The notes below the pieces were generated by a model. The model saw nothing but the letters and a program-made list of their open reading frames with translations. It was not told the DNA's origin and ran no database searches. A stretch of DNA of 43,021 nucleotides from Erythrobacteraceae bacterium CCH12-C2 (lineage in GTDB: Bacteria > Pseudomonadota > Alphaproteobacteria > Sphingomonadales > Sphingomonadaceae). This document shows, in pieces, positions 24,414-33,671 of this stretch (position 1 is the stretch's first letter; each line of letters begins with the position of its first letter). The stretch is taken from contig LSKF01000068.1 in NCBI GenBank assembly GCA_001556995.1, positions 1-43,021 on the forward strand, given 5' to 3'. A program made the position numbers and the translations under genes.

Positions 24414-26584
24414 CCGGCAGGCTCCGCCTTCAGCCAGCGCTCCAGCCACGCGAAGACGGTATTGTGCCATTGCAGAGAGTTCTTGGCGCCGAGCACCCAG
24501 TGATTCTCGTCCGGGAAGACCAGCAATTGCGACGGGATCCCGCGTTCTTGCAGCGCAGTGAAGCTTTGCAGGCCCTGCGTGTAGGGCACGCGGAAGTCCT
24601 GCTCGCCGGTGACGACCAGCATCGGGGCTTTCCACTTGTTCACGTGGTTGGCGGGGTTCCACTTCTCGTAAACCTCGCGCGCTTGCTCATATGATCCGCC
24701 GAAATCCCAGCGCGGAAACCACAGCTCTTCGGTGGCGTAATAGAAGCTGCGGGTGTCGAAGATGCCGTCGTGCTGGACAAGGCAGCGGAAGCGATTGGGC
24801 CATTGCCCGGCGATCCAGTTGACCATGTAGCCGCCATAGCTCGCCCCCATCGCGCAGGCGCGCTTGCCGTCGATCTGCGGGTCGAGCGTGAGCGCGGCGT
24901 CCAGCCCCTTTTGCAGGTCTTCCAAGGGCTTGCCGCCCCAGTCGCCCTGGATCGCATCGGTGAAGGCCTGCCCGTATCCGGTCGAGCCGTGGAAATCGAC
25001 CGAGATGACCGCGTAACCCTGCGAGGCGACGACGCGCGGGTTCCAGCGGTTCGACCAGCTGTCGTTGAAGCTGCCTTGCGGCCCGCCATGAATGAACAGG
25101 ATCGCCGGGATCGGCCCCTGCTGATCGGCGAGGCGGGTGATCTGGCCCCAGACGGTATCGCCATTGGCGCCCGCAAAGCTGAACCGCCGGGTGACGATCC
25201 CGGCCATCTGACCCATCCGGGTGGTCGCAACGTCGGTCAGCGGGCGGGCTTGGCCCATGCCGTCCGACAGGAACAGCTCGGCCGGATTGCCCAGCGAATC
25301 GCGAGTGAACAGCGCGCGCCCATCCGGTAAGGCGACGAGGTTGGCGATATGCGCCTCGTTCCCGGCCATCAGATTGAGCTCGGTCACCGCGCCGGTCTGC
25401 GGGTCGATCTGGAAGGCGGGGGTGTCGAGCACCTTCTGCGCGGTGGCGAGCAGGCGCTTGCCATCCGCGCTCCATGCGAGGCTGCCGAAACTGAGGTCGG
25501 TGCCCGCTGTCAGCGTGCGCGCGGTGCCGGTCTTGAGGTCGAGCAGGCGCACCGCCAGCTTGTCCGCCTCGTAGGTTGGGCGCTCCATCGCCAGCCACGC
25601 GAGGTAGCGGCCATCGGGCGAGGGCACCGGGGTGGTATCAGTTGCGGCATTGCCTGCGGTCAGCAGGGTAGGGGCGGCGCCGGACAGGTCGGAGACATAG
25701 AGGTCCAGATTGGTCGACCCCGGCTCGGCCCCATCCGCTTTGCGTGCGGTGAAATAGAGCGCCTTGCCGTCGGGCGAGAAGGCGATCTCCTCGCCCCCGC
25801 CAAAGGGCATGGTCGGGGTGTCGGCGGTCAGCCCGGTGGCGGGGTCACGCCCGTCGGCGGGGACGCCCTCGCCCATCACTTTGCCGCCCTCAAGCGGGAA
25901 GACGAAGATGCGGTTGTTCACCCCCGGCGTCGCCCAGCGATCCCAGTGGCGGTAGAATCCGCCCGCGCCGTCATAGAGCCGCCCGGTGCCGGGGCCGGGG
26001 AGATAGGCAGGCTTCGCCTCAGGGCAGCCGAAGCGCGGGCAGGCACGCGGCACTTCTCCCCACAGCGCAATGGCCTTGCCATTGGGGGCGAGGCGGAACC
26101 CGGCGATGTCGACGCCGGGGAAATCGGCCACCAGCTGCGGTGCGCCGGTGCGCCCGTCTTTCGCCAGCGTCACCCGCCAGACGCGGCTACGCTTGTCAGT
26201 GGCCGGCCCGGGATGCTCGCTGCTGAGGAAATAGATTTGGCCCTCGGGGCCGAAGGTGATGGACGACGCCTTGAGCCCGAAATCGAACTTTATCGCGGTC
26301 GCGCCCGGTGTGGTGAGATCGAGCAGATAATGCGCGGTGCTGCGGGCAAGACTATCGGGATCGGTGGTGGTCACGCCGTAAATCGCCAACGTGCCCGCGC
26401 CATTGACCGCAGGCGCGCCCAGCCGGGGGAGCGTTACCAGATCCTGCGCGCTCATCGGCGGCGTGGTCACACCCGGCGGGGCGGCTGCGGTGATGCTCGC
26501 TGTGGTCGGTGCCTCCGATTGGGCGGCCAGCGGGGCGGCGAGCATGGCGGCGATCAGTGCGCCGGCGTTTTGGAAGCTTTTCAT
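24410..26584 (-). CDS. S9-family prolyl oligopeptidase-like peptidase, exported
   Basis: A 724-residue protein with a signal peptide ([22 protein letters not shown]), a WD40-like beta-propeller made of repeated strands ending SPDGKALYF, and a C-terminal alpha/beta hydrolase domain. The catalytic Ser582 is in [11 protein letters not shown], the Asp is likely in GEQDFRVPY and the His in DENHWVLG. These S9 enzymes (acylaminoacyl-peptidase/dipeptidyl-peptidase type) cleave short peptides, here probably in the periplasm. Confidence 0.93.
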   Translation of the reverse strand: MKSFQNAGALIAAMLAAPLAAQSEAPTTASITAAAPPGVTTPPMSAQDLVTLPRLGAPAVNGAGTLAIYGVTTTDPDSLARSTAHYLLDLTTPGATAIKFDFGLKASSITFGPEGQIYFLSSEHPGPATDKRSRVWRVTLAKDGRTGAPQLVADFPGVDIAGFRLAPNGKAIALWGEVPRACPRFGCPEAKPAYLPGPGTGRLYDGAGGFYRHWDRWATPGVNNRIFVFPLEGGKVMGEGVPADGRDPATGLTADTPTMPFGGGEEIAFSPDGKALYFTARKADGAEPGSTNLDLYVSDLSGAAPTLLTAGNAATDTTPVPSPDGRYLAWLAMERPTYEADKLAVRLLDLKTGTARTLTAGTDLSFGSLAWSADGKRLLATAQKVLDTPAFQIDPQTGAVTELNLMAGNEAHIANLVALPDGRALFTRDSLGNPAELFLSDGMGQARPLTDVATTRMGQMAGIVTRRFSFAGANGDTVWGQITRLADQQGPIPAILFIHGGPQGSFNDSWSNRWNPRVVASQGYAVISVDFHGSTGYGQAFTDAIQGDWGGKPLEDLQKGLDAALTLDPQIDGKRACAMGASYGGYMVNWIAGQWPNRFRCLVQHDGIFDTRSFYYATEELWFPRWDFGGSYEQAREVYEKWNPANHVNKWKAPMLVVTGEQDFRVPYTQGLQSFTALQERGIPSQLLVFPDENHWVLGAKNSLQWHNTVFAWLERWLKAEPAG

Positions 26585-26638
26585 GGGGGCCGGATTAGCC
26601 GGGCTTGGCCCCGGATACCAGTGCCCGCCGCGCAGCGA

Positions 26639-27130
26639 TCAGGGCCGTTTGCCGACGATCCGAGCGATTTCGGCCTGCACCAGCCGCTCGACCATGGCGG
26701 GCAGGTTGGCTTCGAGCCATTCGGCCAACATCGGGCGCAGCAGATCGCGGGTCAGGCCTTCGAGCGAGGTCTCACCCGAACGCACGATCTGCGGCTTAAC
26801 GCCGGGCTCAGCCAGCATGGCAAGCGCGGCGAGATTTTCCTGCATCGCATCACGCACCGTGTCAGCGACCAGCGGTGCCTCGTCGCTGGGCGCGGCGGGG
26901 GCAGGGGCGGCTGCTTCGGTGAGAAACTCCATGTCCGACAGATCGAGCACCTCCTCCTCATCGCGGACCATGTGCGGATGGGGTGAAGCCGGCATTGTCG
27001 CAGTGGGCTCATCACCGGTCAGACTACGCTGGCGCCGGGCATCAAGTGCGCCTGCGCGATTGTCCCGCGCGATCACCTTCTTGATCGAGTTGAGGATTTC
27101 CTCAACCGAAGGTTCGCTGTCGTGCCCCAT
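26639..27130 (-). CDS. PopZ-like cell-pole organising protein (DUF2497)
   Basis: A 163-residue protein with the two conserved blocks of the PopZ/DUF2497 family: an N-terminal helix (SVEEILNSIKKVIARDN) and a C-terminal oligomerisation region (LTRDLLRPMLAEWLEANLPAMVERLVQAEIARI). The middle is Pro/Ala/acidic and likely disordered. In Caulobacter PopZ forms a polar hub that anchors ParB-parS. I use ATG 27130 (MGHDSEPS), which follows AAGGGG; ATG 27148 would add six residues. It lies downstream of tolC after about 50 bases. Confidence 0.87.
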   Translation of the reverse strand: MGHDSEPSVEEILNSIKKVIARDNRAGALDARRQRSLTGDEPTATMPASPHPHMVRDEEEVLDLSDMEFLTEAAAPAPAAPSDEAPLVADTVRDAMQENLAALAMLAEPGVKPQIVRSGETSLEGLTRDLLRPMLAEWLEANLPAMVERLVQAEIARIVGKRP

Positions 27131-27159
27131 GCTGTGCCCCTTTACCATAGACCGGCCCC

Positions 27160-27174
27160 GTCCCGAATCGGGAC
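27160..27174. other. Short dyad between tolC and popZ-like gene
   Basis: GTCCCGA and TCGGGAC are separated by one base in the 49-base gap between the tolC stop and the popZ-like start. It could form a small hairpin, but no T run follows on either strand, so terminator function is doubtful. Confidence 0.35.
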
Positions 27175-27179
27175 AAGAT

Positions 27180-28655
27180 TCACTCGCCGGGCTGAATTTG
27201 CGGGCCGATTGTTGCGTCGGGTGCGGGAATGTCAACGGTTCTGGTCGATTTTGGAGCGGGTTCAGGGTCGCGGTCCCAATCCCACATCTTGCTGCTGACC
27301 CGGTCGGCATTGACCTTCGGGTCATAGAGCGCGCCGCCGGTATCAAGGTTGAGATCGCGCGCTTCGGCCTTGCCCATCAGCGCCAGCAGGTTGAAACCGG
27401 CAACATAGGCATTGCGCCGCGCCGTCACCAATTGCGCGCGGGCCTGCACCAGCTCCTGCTCGGCATTGAGCACATCGAGGATGGTGCGGTTGCCGATCGA
27501 ATTCTCCGCGCGCACGCCTTCGAGGCCGAGTTCGGCCGCGTCGACAGCCGCTTGCGCACTCTTGATGACACTATTGGCGGCTTGCCAGTTGGCATAGGTC
27601 GCACGGGTCTCTGCGATCACCTGGCGCTCGGAGGCGATGACATCTTCGAGCGCCGCGCTTTCGCGTGCGCCCGCTTGACGCTGCTGCGCGGCGGGGAGAC
27701 CGCCCTGAAACAGCGGGATGGTGACACGCACACCCGCGTTGGCGGTGGTTTCGCGCTGAACAAACTGCGCGGCCACGGGGCCCCCGAGCGTGCCGAAGAA
27801 GTCGCTGTACTGGCCGTTGGCGAACAGGCCGATGGTCGGCAGACGGCCTGCGCCTGCGACCTTGGTGTCATAGCCCGCCGCCTCGGCGCGCAGTTTGGCA
27901 GCTTCAAGGTTGGGGTTGCTTTCCAGAGCGCTGACGATCGCGTCACCCATTGTATCGGGGAGCCCGGAGAGCGGCGGCGGGGCTTCGAGCTCTCCCGGCG
28001 CTTGGCCAACGAGACGAATATAGGTTTCGCGCGCGGCAATCAGGTTCGCCTGCGCCGACTGCAGATCGCCCTCCGCCACCGCCAGACGCGACCGCGATTG
28101 GGCGACGTCTGTGATCGTCAGGTCACCGATCTGAAAGCGGTCACTGGTCGCCTCGAGATTGGTGCGCAGCACCGCGACATTGTTGGTGGTAAGCGCCACC
28201 AGCGCTTCGGTCCGCAGCACATCCATGTAAGCCGCAACCACCTGCGCGAAGATCGTGCTTTCGGTGTTACGCAGGTCAGCCTGTCCGGCCTCGACCCGTT
28301 CCTTGGCGGCCGCAATGGAATTGCGCACCGCGCCGCCCGAATAGATCGGCACCAATGTCTGAGCGGTTACCCCGAGGTTGCGTTCCGGCGCGGTAAAGGA
28401 GTTTGCTGACTGCCGCAAAAACTCGGTTTCCGTCGCTGTGACGTTGACTGATGGCAGACCTTGGGAGCGTTGGATCGGTACGCTCTCATCGATGGCGCGC
28501 TGGCCAGCCCGGGCGGATTCGAGCGTCGGGTTGGTGTTGTAGGCCGCAACAAGCGCCTCGCTCAGGGTGTCAGCCTGTGCGCCTGTGGCAGTTGCCACAA
28601 GCGCCAACAGGCTGACACAGCCAGCCATTCGCAGCAAGGTGGGGGATCGCGTCAC
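27180..28655 (-). CDS. tolC: TolC-family outer membrane channel protein
   Basis: A 491-residue outer membrane efflux protein with a signal peptide (cut near ATGAQADTLSEAL) and the duplicated long coiled-coil helices of TolC, for example ANLIAARETYIRLVG and ELVQARAQLVTARRNAYVAG. It would form the outer duct for type I secretion or RND/ABC efflux; no partner pump is in the window. The start is GTG 28655, overlapping the upstream gene's stop as GTGA, so its translation is probably coupled to the PCMT-like gene. Confidence 0.93.
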   Translation of the reverse strand: MTRSPTLLRMAGCVSLLALVATATGAQADTLSEALVAAYNTNPTLESARAGQRAIDESVPIQRSQGLPSVNVTATETEFLRQSANSFTAPERNLGVTAQTLVPIYSGGAVRNSIAAAKERVEAGQADLRNTESTIFAQVVAAYMDVLRTEALVALTTNNVAVLRTNLEATSDRFQIGDLTITDVAQSRSRLAVAEGDLQSAQANLIAARETYIRLVGQAPGELEAPPPLSGLPDTMGDAIVSALESNPNLEAAKLRAEAAGYDTKVAGAGRLPTIGLFANGQYSDFFGTLGGPVAAQFVQRETTANAGVRVTIPLFQGGLPAAQQRQAGARESAALEDVIASERQVIAETRATYANWQAANSVIKSAQAAVDAAELGLEGVRAENSIGNRTILDVLNAEQELVQARAQLVTARRNAYVAGFNLLALMGKAEARDLNLDTGGALYDPKVNADRVSSKMWDWDRDPEPAPKSTRTVDIPAPDATIGPQIQPGE

Positions 28656-29248
28656 GCGAAGGTCCAGGTCTTGGGCGCATCGAAGGCGTGAAGCACCGGG
28701 ATGCCGAGATCCTCGATCGGTTGGAGATTGACCCGGCCCGCAACCTTGCGGCCCGAAGCAAGGCGGGTGACCTGACGCAGCACCAAGCCGCTGACGATGC
28801 GGCCGTCTTCGGCCAGCGAAGCGGCCAGCTCCTCGGGCACTTGCTCGATGGCGCCGTCGATCACGATCAGCGTGAACGGGCTGCCCGCGATTTGGCCGCC
28901 GCCAGCTGCGGCTGCGTCCACGGCCATCAGTTCGCTCACCAGCGGGCGCAGCAGCGCTGCGAGGTAGCCCGTGCCGCCTTCTACGACCAGCACGCGGTCA
29001 TCAGGGCTGGGGGCGGCTTCGACCAGAAGCTTGCCATAGAACAGCGGGGAAGCCAGCGCCCCGCTATCGCCCAGCGTCACCGCCCGGTCGATATAGGCCA
29101 GCGCGGCCTTGTCAGCCGGCAGGAAGTCCTCACGCGGGACCGCCAGCATCCGCGCCAGCACATATTCCTCGTTGACGCCGCTGGTGCGCAGCTGGCTGTC
29201 AATCATCGCGCGGCGGGCGAGGCTGGTATCAGGCTGAGTTGTGGTCAT
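28652..29248 (-). CDS. Degenerate protein-L-isoaspartate O-methyltransferase-like protein
   Basis: A 198-residue PCMT-family protein that is probably not an active methyltransferase. The N-terminus (MIDSQLRTSGVNEEYVLARM, VPREDFLP) fits. But the GQTISQP substrate loop is replaced by SGALASPLF, the SAM loop reads VLVVEGGTGYLAALL, and about 25 residues that normally lie between the acidic ribose-binding residue and the APFD-type strand are missing (AVDAAAAGGGQIAGSPFT). It is the first gene of a coupled pair with tolC, an association seen in other alphaproteobacteria, so it may have a different role in envelope biogenesis. Confidence 0.8.
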   Translation of the reverse strand: MTTTQPDTSLARRAMIDSQLRTSGVNEEYVLARMLAVPREDFLPADKAALAYIDRAVTLGDSGALASPLFYGKLLVEAAPSPDDRVLVVEGGTGYLAALLRPLVSELMAVDAAAAGGGQIAGSPFTLIVIDGAIEQVPEELAASLAEDGRIVSGLVLRQVTRLASGRKVAGRVNLQPIEDLGIPVLHAFDAPKTWTFA

Positions 29249-29271
29249 GTCGGTTACTTCATCTCCGGGTT

Positions 29272-29302
29272 ACTGTATTAGTTGTGCAATACAGTCCGTC
29301 AA
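29272..29302 (-). promoter_or_regulatory. Promoter and operator-like dyad for the PCMT-like/tolC operon
   Basis: On the minus strand TTGACG (29297-29302) and TAATAC (29275-29280) are 16 bases apart, a good sigma-70 promoter. An exact 8-bp inverted repeat, ACTGTATT at 29272-29279 and AATACAGT at 29288-29295, spans the -10 and spacer. A dimeric repressor, for example of the TetR class common at tolC/efflux promoters, would block the polymerase there. It lies 24 bases before the start codon. Confidence 0.65.
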
Positions 29303-29465
29303 GCCTCTCCATAAACGCGCCGTGCGATGGTTCCAAGGTCTTTGGTGCACGCCGACGTTCCGTTGATGCACACTCGATTTCGACCTTTGACCTTGTCGCG
29401 CCGGAGTGCTTAGGGGAGCGCGCGGGTCTTCGGGGCCCTAATCGACTTAATGAGGGATCGGTTCG

Positions 29466-30881
29466 ATGAGCGACATGATGGGACAAGGGCAGGACGTGCG
29501 GATCGAGACGGATTCGCTGGGCGAAGTGGCGGTCCCTGCGCACATGCACTGGGGGGCGCAGACCCAGCGCTCGATCGTGAACTTCCCCATCGGCGGTGAG
29601 CGGATGCCGGCGGCGCTGGTGCGCGCGCTCGGGATCCAGAAACTCGCGGCAGCCAAGGCCAATATGGCGCTCGGCGTGCTCGATGCCACGCTGGGCGAGG
29701 CCATCGTGGCGGCTGCCCGCGAGGTGATCGACGGCACCCTCGCCGATCAGTTCCCGCTGGTGGTGTGGCAGACCGGAAGCGGCACCCAATCGAACATGAA
29801 CGCCAATGAAGTGATCGCCAGTCGCGCCAACGAAATGCTCACCGGGAAGAAGGGCGGCAAGAGCCCGGTCCACCCCAATGACCATTGCAATATGGGCCAG
29901 TCGTCGAACGACACCTTCCCCACCGCGATGCACATCGCTGCGGCGGTCGAGGCGCTGGATCACCTGATCCCGGCGCTGACAAAGCTGCATGGCGCGCTCG
30001 ATGCCAAGGCGAAGGAGTTTGCCGATATCGTCAAGATCGGCCGCACCCATTTGCAGGATGCGACCCCGATGACGCTGGGGCAGGAGTTCTCGGGCTACGC
30101 GGCGCAGGTCGGCTACGGCATCAAGCGGGTGGAAGCGGCGCTGCCGCGGGTGCTGGAGCTGGCGCAGGGCGGCACCGCTGTTGGCACCGGGATCAACGCC
30201 AAGGTCGGCTTTGACACCGCCTTCGCCGCCGAAGTCGCTGCCGAAACCGGCCATGCCTTCGTGACCGCCCCCAACAAGTTCGAGGCGCTCGCCGCGCATG
30301 ATGCGATGGTAGAGATTTCGGGCGCATTGAACGTGCTCGCGGTCAGCCTGATGAAGATCGCCAATGACATCCGCCTGCTCGGCTCCGGCCCCCGCTCGGG
30401 TCTCGGCGAGCTCTCGCTGCCCGCAAATGAACCCGGCTCCTCGATCATGCCGGGCAAGGTCAATCCGACCCAGTGCGAGGCGATGACCATGGTCTGCGCG
30501 CAAGTGATGGGCAATCACATGACGGTGACGGTCGCCGGATCGCACGGGCACCTTGAGCTCAACGTGTTCAAGCCGGTGATCATCTACAACGTGCTCCAGT
30601 CGATCAAGCTGATCGGTGATGCGAGCCATGCCTTCACCGACAATTGCGTGGTCGGGATTGAGGCGAACATGGACCGCATCACCCAGCTGCTCAACGAAAG
30701 CCTAATGCTGGTCACTGCGCTCAACCCCCACATCGGCTACGATAACGCCGCCAAGATCGCCAAGAAGGCCCATGCCGAAGGGACCACGCTCAAGGCCGCG
30801 GCGCTGGCGCTCGGCCTGCTGACCGAAGAGCAGTTCGCGCAGTGGGTGGTGCCCTCCGACATGATCCGCCCGCGCGATTAA
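29466..30881 (+). CDS. fumC: Class II fumarate hydratase
   Basis: A 471-residue fumarase C of the TCA cycle (fumarate plus water to malate), an oxygen-stable homotetramer without an Fe-S cluster. The signature [13 protein letters not shown] with its catalytic Ser is intact, as are [15 protein letters not shown] and [15 protein letters not shown]. It starts at ATG 29466 with GAGGGA upstream. Two further in-frame ATG codons lie close behind, so the exact start is open by a few residues. Confidence 0.96.
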   Translation: MSDMMGQGQDVRIETDSLGEVAVPAHMHWGAQTQRSIVNFPIGGERMPAALVRALGIQKLAAAKANMALGVLDATLGEAIVAAAREVIDGTLADQFPLVVWQTGSGTQSNMNANEVIASRANEMLTGKKGGKSPVHPNDHCNMGQSSNDTFPTAMHIAAAVEALDHLIPALTKLHGALDAKAKEFADIVKIGRTHLQDATPMTLGQEFSGYAAQVGYGIKRVEAALPRVLELAQGGTAVGTGINAKVGFDTAFAAEVAAETGHAFVTAPNKFEALAAHDAMVEISGALNVLAVSLMKIANDIRLLGSGPRSGLGELSLPANEPGSSIMPGKVNPTQCEAMTMVCAQVMGNHMTVTVAGSHGHLELNVFKPVIIYNVLQSIKLIGDASHAFTDNCVVGIEANMDRITQLLNESLMLVTALNPHIGYDNAAKIAKKAHAEGTTLKAAALALGLLTEEQFAQWVVPSDMIRPRD

Positions 30882-30887
30882 CCGCCG

Positions 30888-30924
30888 TTGGTCGGTGATG
30901 AACGGCCGTTCATCATTCGACCAA
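30888..30924. other. Strong palindrome between fumC and the histidine kinase gene
   Basis: The central 20 bases (30896-30915, TGATGAACGGCCGTTCATCA) are a perfect palindrome. Flanking TTGGTCG and CGACCAA extend it to 37 bases with a one-base offset. There is no T run, so it is either an operator upstream of the two-component genes or a 3' hairpin for fumC, whose stop is six bases away. Confidence 0.7.
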
Positions 30925-31000
30925 GGCGAGTCTCCGCCCGACGACATGCGCCCGAGGCCGTAGCGCGCAGGCCGCAGCGGCGTTATGGCTGATCGGCAGA

Positions 31001-32281
31001 ATGAAGTTGAACCTGTCCAGCAAAGCCGCTCCCGAGGGGACCACGGCAACGGTGCCGCTGCGCACCGTGATGTTCTCGATGATCGTCCTGTGGGCGACCT
31101 ATTTCGTGCTGGTCACGATCCGCAGTCTGGTGATCGATTTCGGTTTCCAGTTCGAGCTGGGTTGGCGCCGCCTTGTCGTAACGGCGGTTGGCGTAGGGCT
31201 CACGGTGGTCTTGTGGCTGCTGCTGCGGCTCTTTGATGCGCGGCCCCTGTGGGTCAAGATTTCCGCCGCCATCGTGCTGGCGATGCCCGTTGCGCTGGCG
31301 ATCGGGCAGGTCAATCAGCTTGTTTTTCAGGACATGGAAGCGGTGGGCTATCAGGCCTATTCGGAGAAATACAACCTTAACCTGCGGCGCGACCAGTCCG
31401 GCAATTTGCTGGTGGATGTGCCGGTCCGCCCGCCAGCCCCGATCACGCCGGGGGACCCTGCACCCGGTCCAGCCGGTGGGCAGGACGATGCGGGCAACCT
31501 CAACTCCCAGCCGATCATCATCGCCCCCGCTGAAAGCGAATTCTGGCGCAAGCTGCTCGACGTAGCGCTGGGACGGTATTTCTTGCTGCTGGCCTGGGCC
31601 TCGACCTATTTTGCGCTGCTGGCGGGTGTACAAGCCCGTGCGGCGCAGGCCCGCGAGGAGCAGTTCCGCTCCGCTGCCAAGGCGGCCGAACTGCGCTCCT
31701 TGCGTTATCAGGTAAATCCGCATTTCCTGTTCAACACGCTCAATTCGCTCTCGGCGCTGGTGATGACTGGCAAGCTTGAGCGGGCCGAAATGATGATCCA
31801 GACGATCAGCCGCTTTTACCGCCACTCGCTCGCCAGCGAGCCCACCTCCGATGTGGCCCTGCTGGACGAGTTTGACCTCCAGAAGCTCTATCTGGATATC
31901 GAGGCTGTGCGTTTTCCCACCCGGCTGGTGTCGGTGTTCGATCTTCCCGCCGATCTGGCAGAGGCCCGCGTGCCGGGGATGATCCTGCAACCGCTGGTGG
32001 AAAATTCGGTCAAATACGCGGTCTCACCGGTGTCGCGCCCGGTGACGATCACGCTTGCCGCGCGTGAGGAGTTTGATCGGCTGGTCATCACCGTCAGCGA
32101 TGATGGCCCCGGCGTGCCTCAGGGCGCGCAGCACGGTTTCGGCATTGGCCTTGCCAATGTGCGCGACCGGCTGGAGGCGCGTTTTGGCCCCGACATCGGC
32201 TTTGTCTCTGGACCAGTGCCGGGGGGATACCGTAGTGAAATCCGTATTCCCCTCTCGAGACCGGTGAACCGTCATGCCTGA
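31001..32281 (+). CDS. LytS-type sensor histidine kinase
   Basis: A 426-residue membrane sensor kinase of the HisKA_5/LytS group. Three transmembrane helices (about residues 24-45, 55-75 and 85-105) precede a Pro-rich extracytoplasmic stretch of about 80 residues and a fourth helix (about 190-210). The phosphorylated His is in RYQVNPHFLFNTLNSLS, the N box is LQPLVENSVKYAV, and DDGPGVP and FGIGLANVRDRL form the G box. Its end overlaps the response-regulator gene by eight bases, so the pair is a two-component system. The signal is unknown. Confidence 0.93.
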   Translation: MKLNLSSKAAPEGTTATVPLRTVMFSMIVLWATYFVLVTIRSLVIDFGFQFELGWRRLVVTAVGVGLTVVLWLLLRLFDARPLWVKISAAIVLAMPVALAIGQVNQLVFQDMEAVGYQAYSEKYNLNLRRDQSGNLLVDVPVRPPAPITPGDPAPGPAGGQDDAGNLNSQPIIIAPAESEFWRKLLDVALGRYFLLLAWASTYFALLAGVQARAAQAREEQFRSAAKAAELRSLRYQVNPHFLFNTLNSLSALVMTGKLERAEMMIQTISRFYRHSLASEPTSDVALLDEFDLQKLYLDIEAVRFPTRLVSVFDLPADLAEARVPGMILQPLVENSVKYAVSPVSRPVTITLAAREEFDRLVITVSDDGPGVPQGAQHGFGIGLANVRDRLEARFGPDIGFVSGPVPGGYRSEIRIPLSRPVNRHA

Positions 32282-33029
32282 CAGCCAGACCGAGCAGATG
32301 GCCCTCAGAACCCTGATCGTCGACGATGAACCGCTCGCGGTCGAGCGGGTGCAGGTGATCTGCGCCGAAATTCCCGCGGTCAATGTGGTCGGCACCGCCA
32401 GCGATGGCGCTGCTGCGCTGCGGCTTGCTGAAAAGCTGAGCCCGGATCTTGTGCTGCTCGACATGACCATGCCCGAGCTTGACGGGCTGGGCGTCGCGCG
32501 CCGCTTTGCCGAGCAGGAGCAGGCCCCGGTGGTGATCTTCGTCACCGCGCATGATCACTTTGCGGTCGAGGCGTTTGATCTGGAGGCGGTGGATTATGTG
32601 CTCAAGCCCGTCTCCGCCGACCGGCTCGAACGCGCGATTGAGCGTGCAGTCGCGCGCCGGGGCCAGCGGCGGCAGAAAGCGAGCCGGTATCTCGACGAAT
32701 TGTGGGTGCCGCACCGGTCAGAGCTTTTGCGGATCGCGGTCAACGAGGTGCACCAGATCGATGCCGAGCGCGATTATGTGCGGCTGCATGTTGGCGGGCC
32801 GGAAGCGCTGCGCTCGTATCTGTTGCTCCAGACCATCGCAGGGCTGGAGGAGCGGCTCGATCCCGAGCAGTTCATCCGCATCCACCGCTCCACCATCCTG
32901 CGCCGTGATCATATCCGCGGGCTGCGGCATGATGGCCTCGGCGTGTGGTCCGCCGAGCTGGTGAACGGTGAGGCGCTGCGGATCGGGCGGACCTATCTTG
33001 CCCGCGTCAAGGCGATGGCTGGTAGGTGA
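32274..33029 (+). CDS. LytTR-family response regulator
   Basis: A 251-residue response regulator: a receiver domain (about residues 11-125) with phospho-acceptor Asp in LVLLDMTMPELDG, and a C-terminal LytTR DNA-binding domain (about 150-250; RSELLRIAVNEVHQIDAERDYVRLHV, IHRSTILRRDHI). It overlaps the histidine kinase gene. LytTR proteins bind pairs of 9-bp direct repeats; I did not identify such a pair confidently in the window. Confidence 0.93.
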   Translation: MPDSQTEQMALRTLIVDDEPLAVERVQVICAEIPAVNVVGTASDGAAALRLAEKLSPDLVLLDMTMPELDGLGVARRFAEQEQAPVVIFVTAHDHFAVEAFDLEAVDYVLKPVSADRLERAIERAVARRGQRRQKASRYLDELWVPHRSELLRIAVNEVHQIDAERDYVRLHVGGPEALRSYLLLQTIAGLEERLDPEQFIRIHRSTILRRDHIRGLRHDGLGVWSAELVNGEALRIGRTYLARVKAMAGR

Positions 33030-33054
33030 TTTTGCGGTCGTGCTGCCGCACGAC

Positions 33055-33143
33055 GCTGACCTCCCACCCCGCCTCCTCACCCGGCCCCCAATAGTACCAC
33101 TATGTTATGGTGGCCGGGTGGGGAGGAGGGGTGGGAGGTCAGC
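33055..33143. repeat. Long inverted repeat, 32-bp arms
   Basis: Arms 33055-33086 and 33112-33143 are inverted copies with two mismatches, enclosing a 25-base AT-richer loop that itself holds a small dyad (ATAGT 33091-33095, ACTAT 33099-33103). It lies 25 bases past the response-regulator stop. It is larger than a normal terminator and has no T run, so it looks like a palindromic mobile-type repeat or a stable 3' hairpin. Confidence 0.85.
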
Positions 33144-33160
33144 CCCACCTAAGGCGGCTC

Positions 33161-33206
33161 AAAAAAATCGGCCCGAACCCCAAGGGACTGGAAGAGTTCG
33201 GGCCGA
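33161..33206 (-). terminator. Rho-independent terminator of the urcA-like gene
   Basis: On the minus strand a perfect 11-bp stem (33196-33206 with 33168-33178) with a 17-base loop is followed by a run of T (33161-33167). It lies about 45 bases past the stop of the UrcA gene. Confidence 0.88.
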
Positions 33207-33249
33207 ATAGCCTGCGCCTTGCGGGGGTGGCGCAGAGGGCATGCGCGGT

Positions 33250-33564
33250 TCAGACGCCGCGGTTTTGCTGCTTGGCCGTCACGGCGGCGAGCTGCTGCTT
33301 TGAGTCGGCACGCGCCTTGGCGAGGCATTGGTGCACTTCCTGGCTCAGGATCCGCGAGCCGGTGGTGAGGGCGTTGACCCGGCACACGGTGCGGGCCGCC
33401 TTCTCCAGCCGCTGGTCAAGCACGCGCTGACCTTCGGGGCTGGCAAGGTTGAGGTCGGCATAAGAGACCGTCACGGTCATCCGTTCCATTTCCGCCGCTG
33501 TGGCAGGGGTAATCGCGGCGCCGGCGAGGCCAAGCGTCGCAAGGGCAATTGCAAGGGGTTTCAT
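33250..33564 (-). CDS. UrcA family protein
   Basis: A 104-residue exported protein: signal peptide MKPLAIALATLGLAGAAITPATA, then the short UrcA domain (MTVTVSYADLNLASPEGQRVLDQRLEKAARTVC and a second Cys in EVHQCLAKARA), probably joined by a disulfide. UrcA proteins are periplasmic, found mainly in Caulobacterales and Sphingomonadales, and their function is unknown. It has its own terminator and is transcribed alone. Confidence 0.9.
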   Translation of the reverse strand: MKPLAIALATLGLAGAAITPATAAEMERMTVTVSYADLNLASPEGQRVLDQRLEKAARTVCRVNALTTGSRILSQEVHQCLAKARADSKQQLAAVTAKQQNRGV

Positions 33565-33671
33565 CTCTCAGTTCCTCCATTCGCAGGGCCTGGGATCGGT
33601 CGGGGTGTCCGATAGGGGGCCAGTAACCCTGCTGAGGCTTGGAATACGCCCCTCCCAAGGCTCATGCATCT

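Noticed and set aside
25349..28409. Very long open frames (545 and 672 codons) on the plus strand opposite the S9 peptidase, PopZ-like and tolC genes
   Set aside because: They are antisense to well-supported genes. In GC-rich DNA the opposite frame is often free of stop codons. The translations are low-complexity Arg/Gly/His-rich and match no fold.
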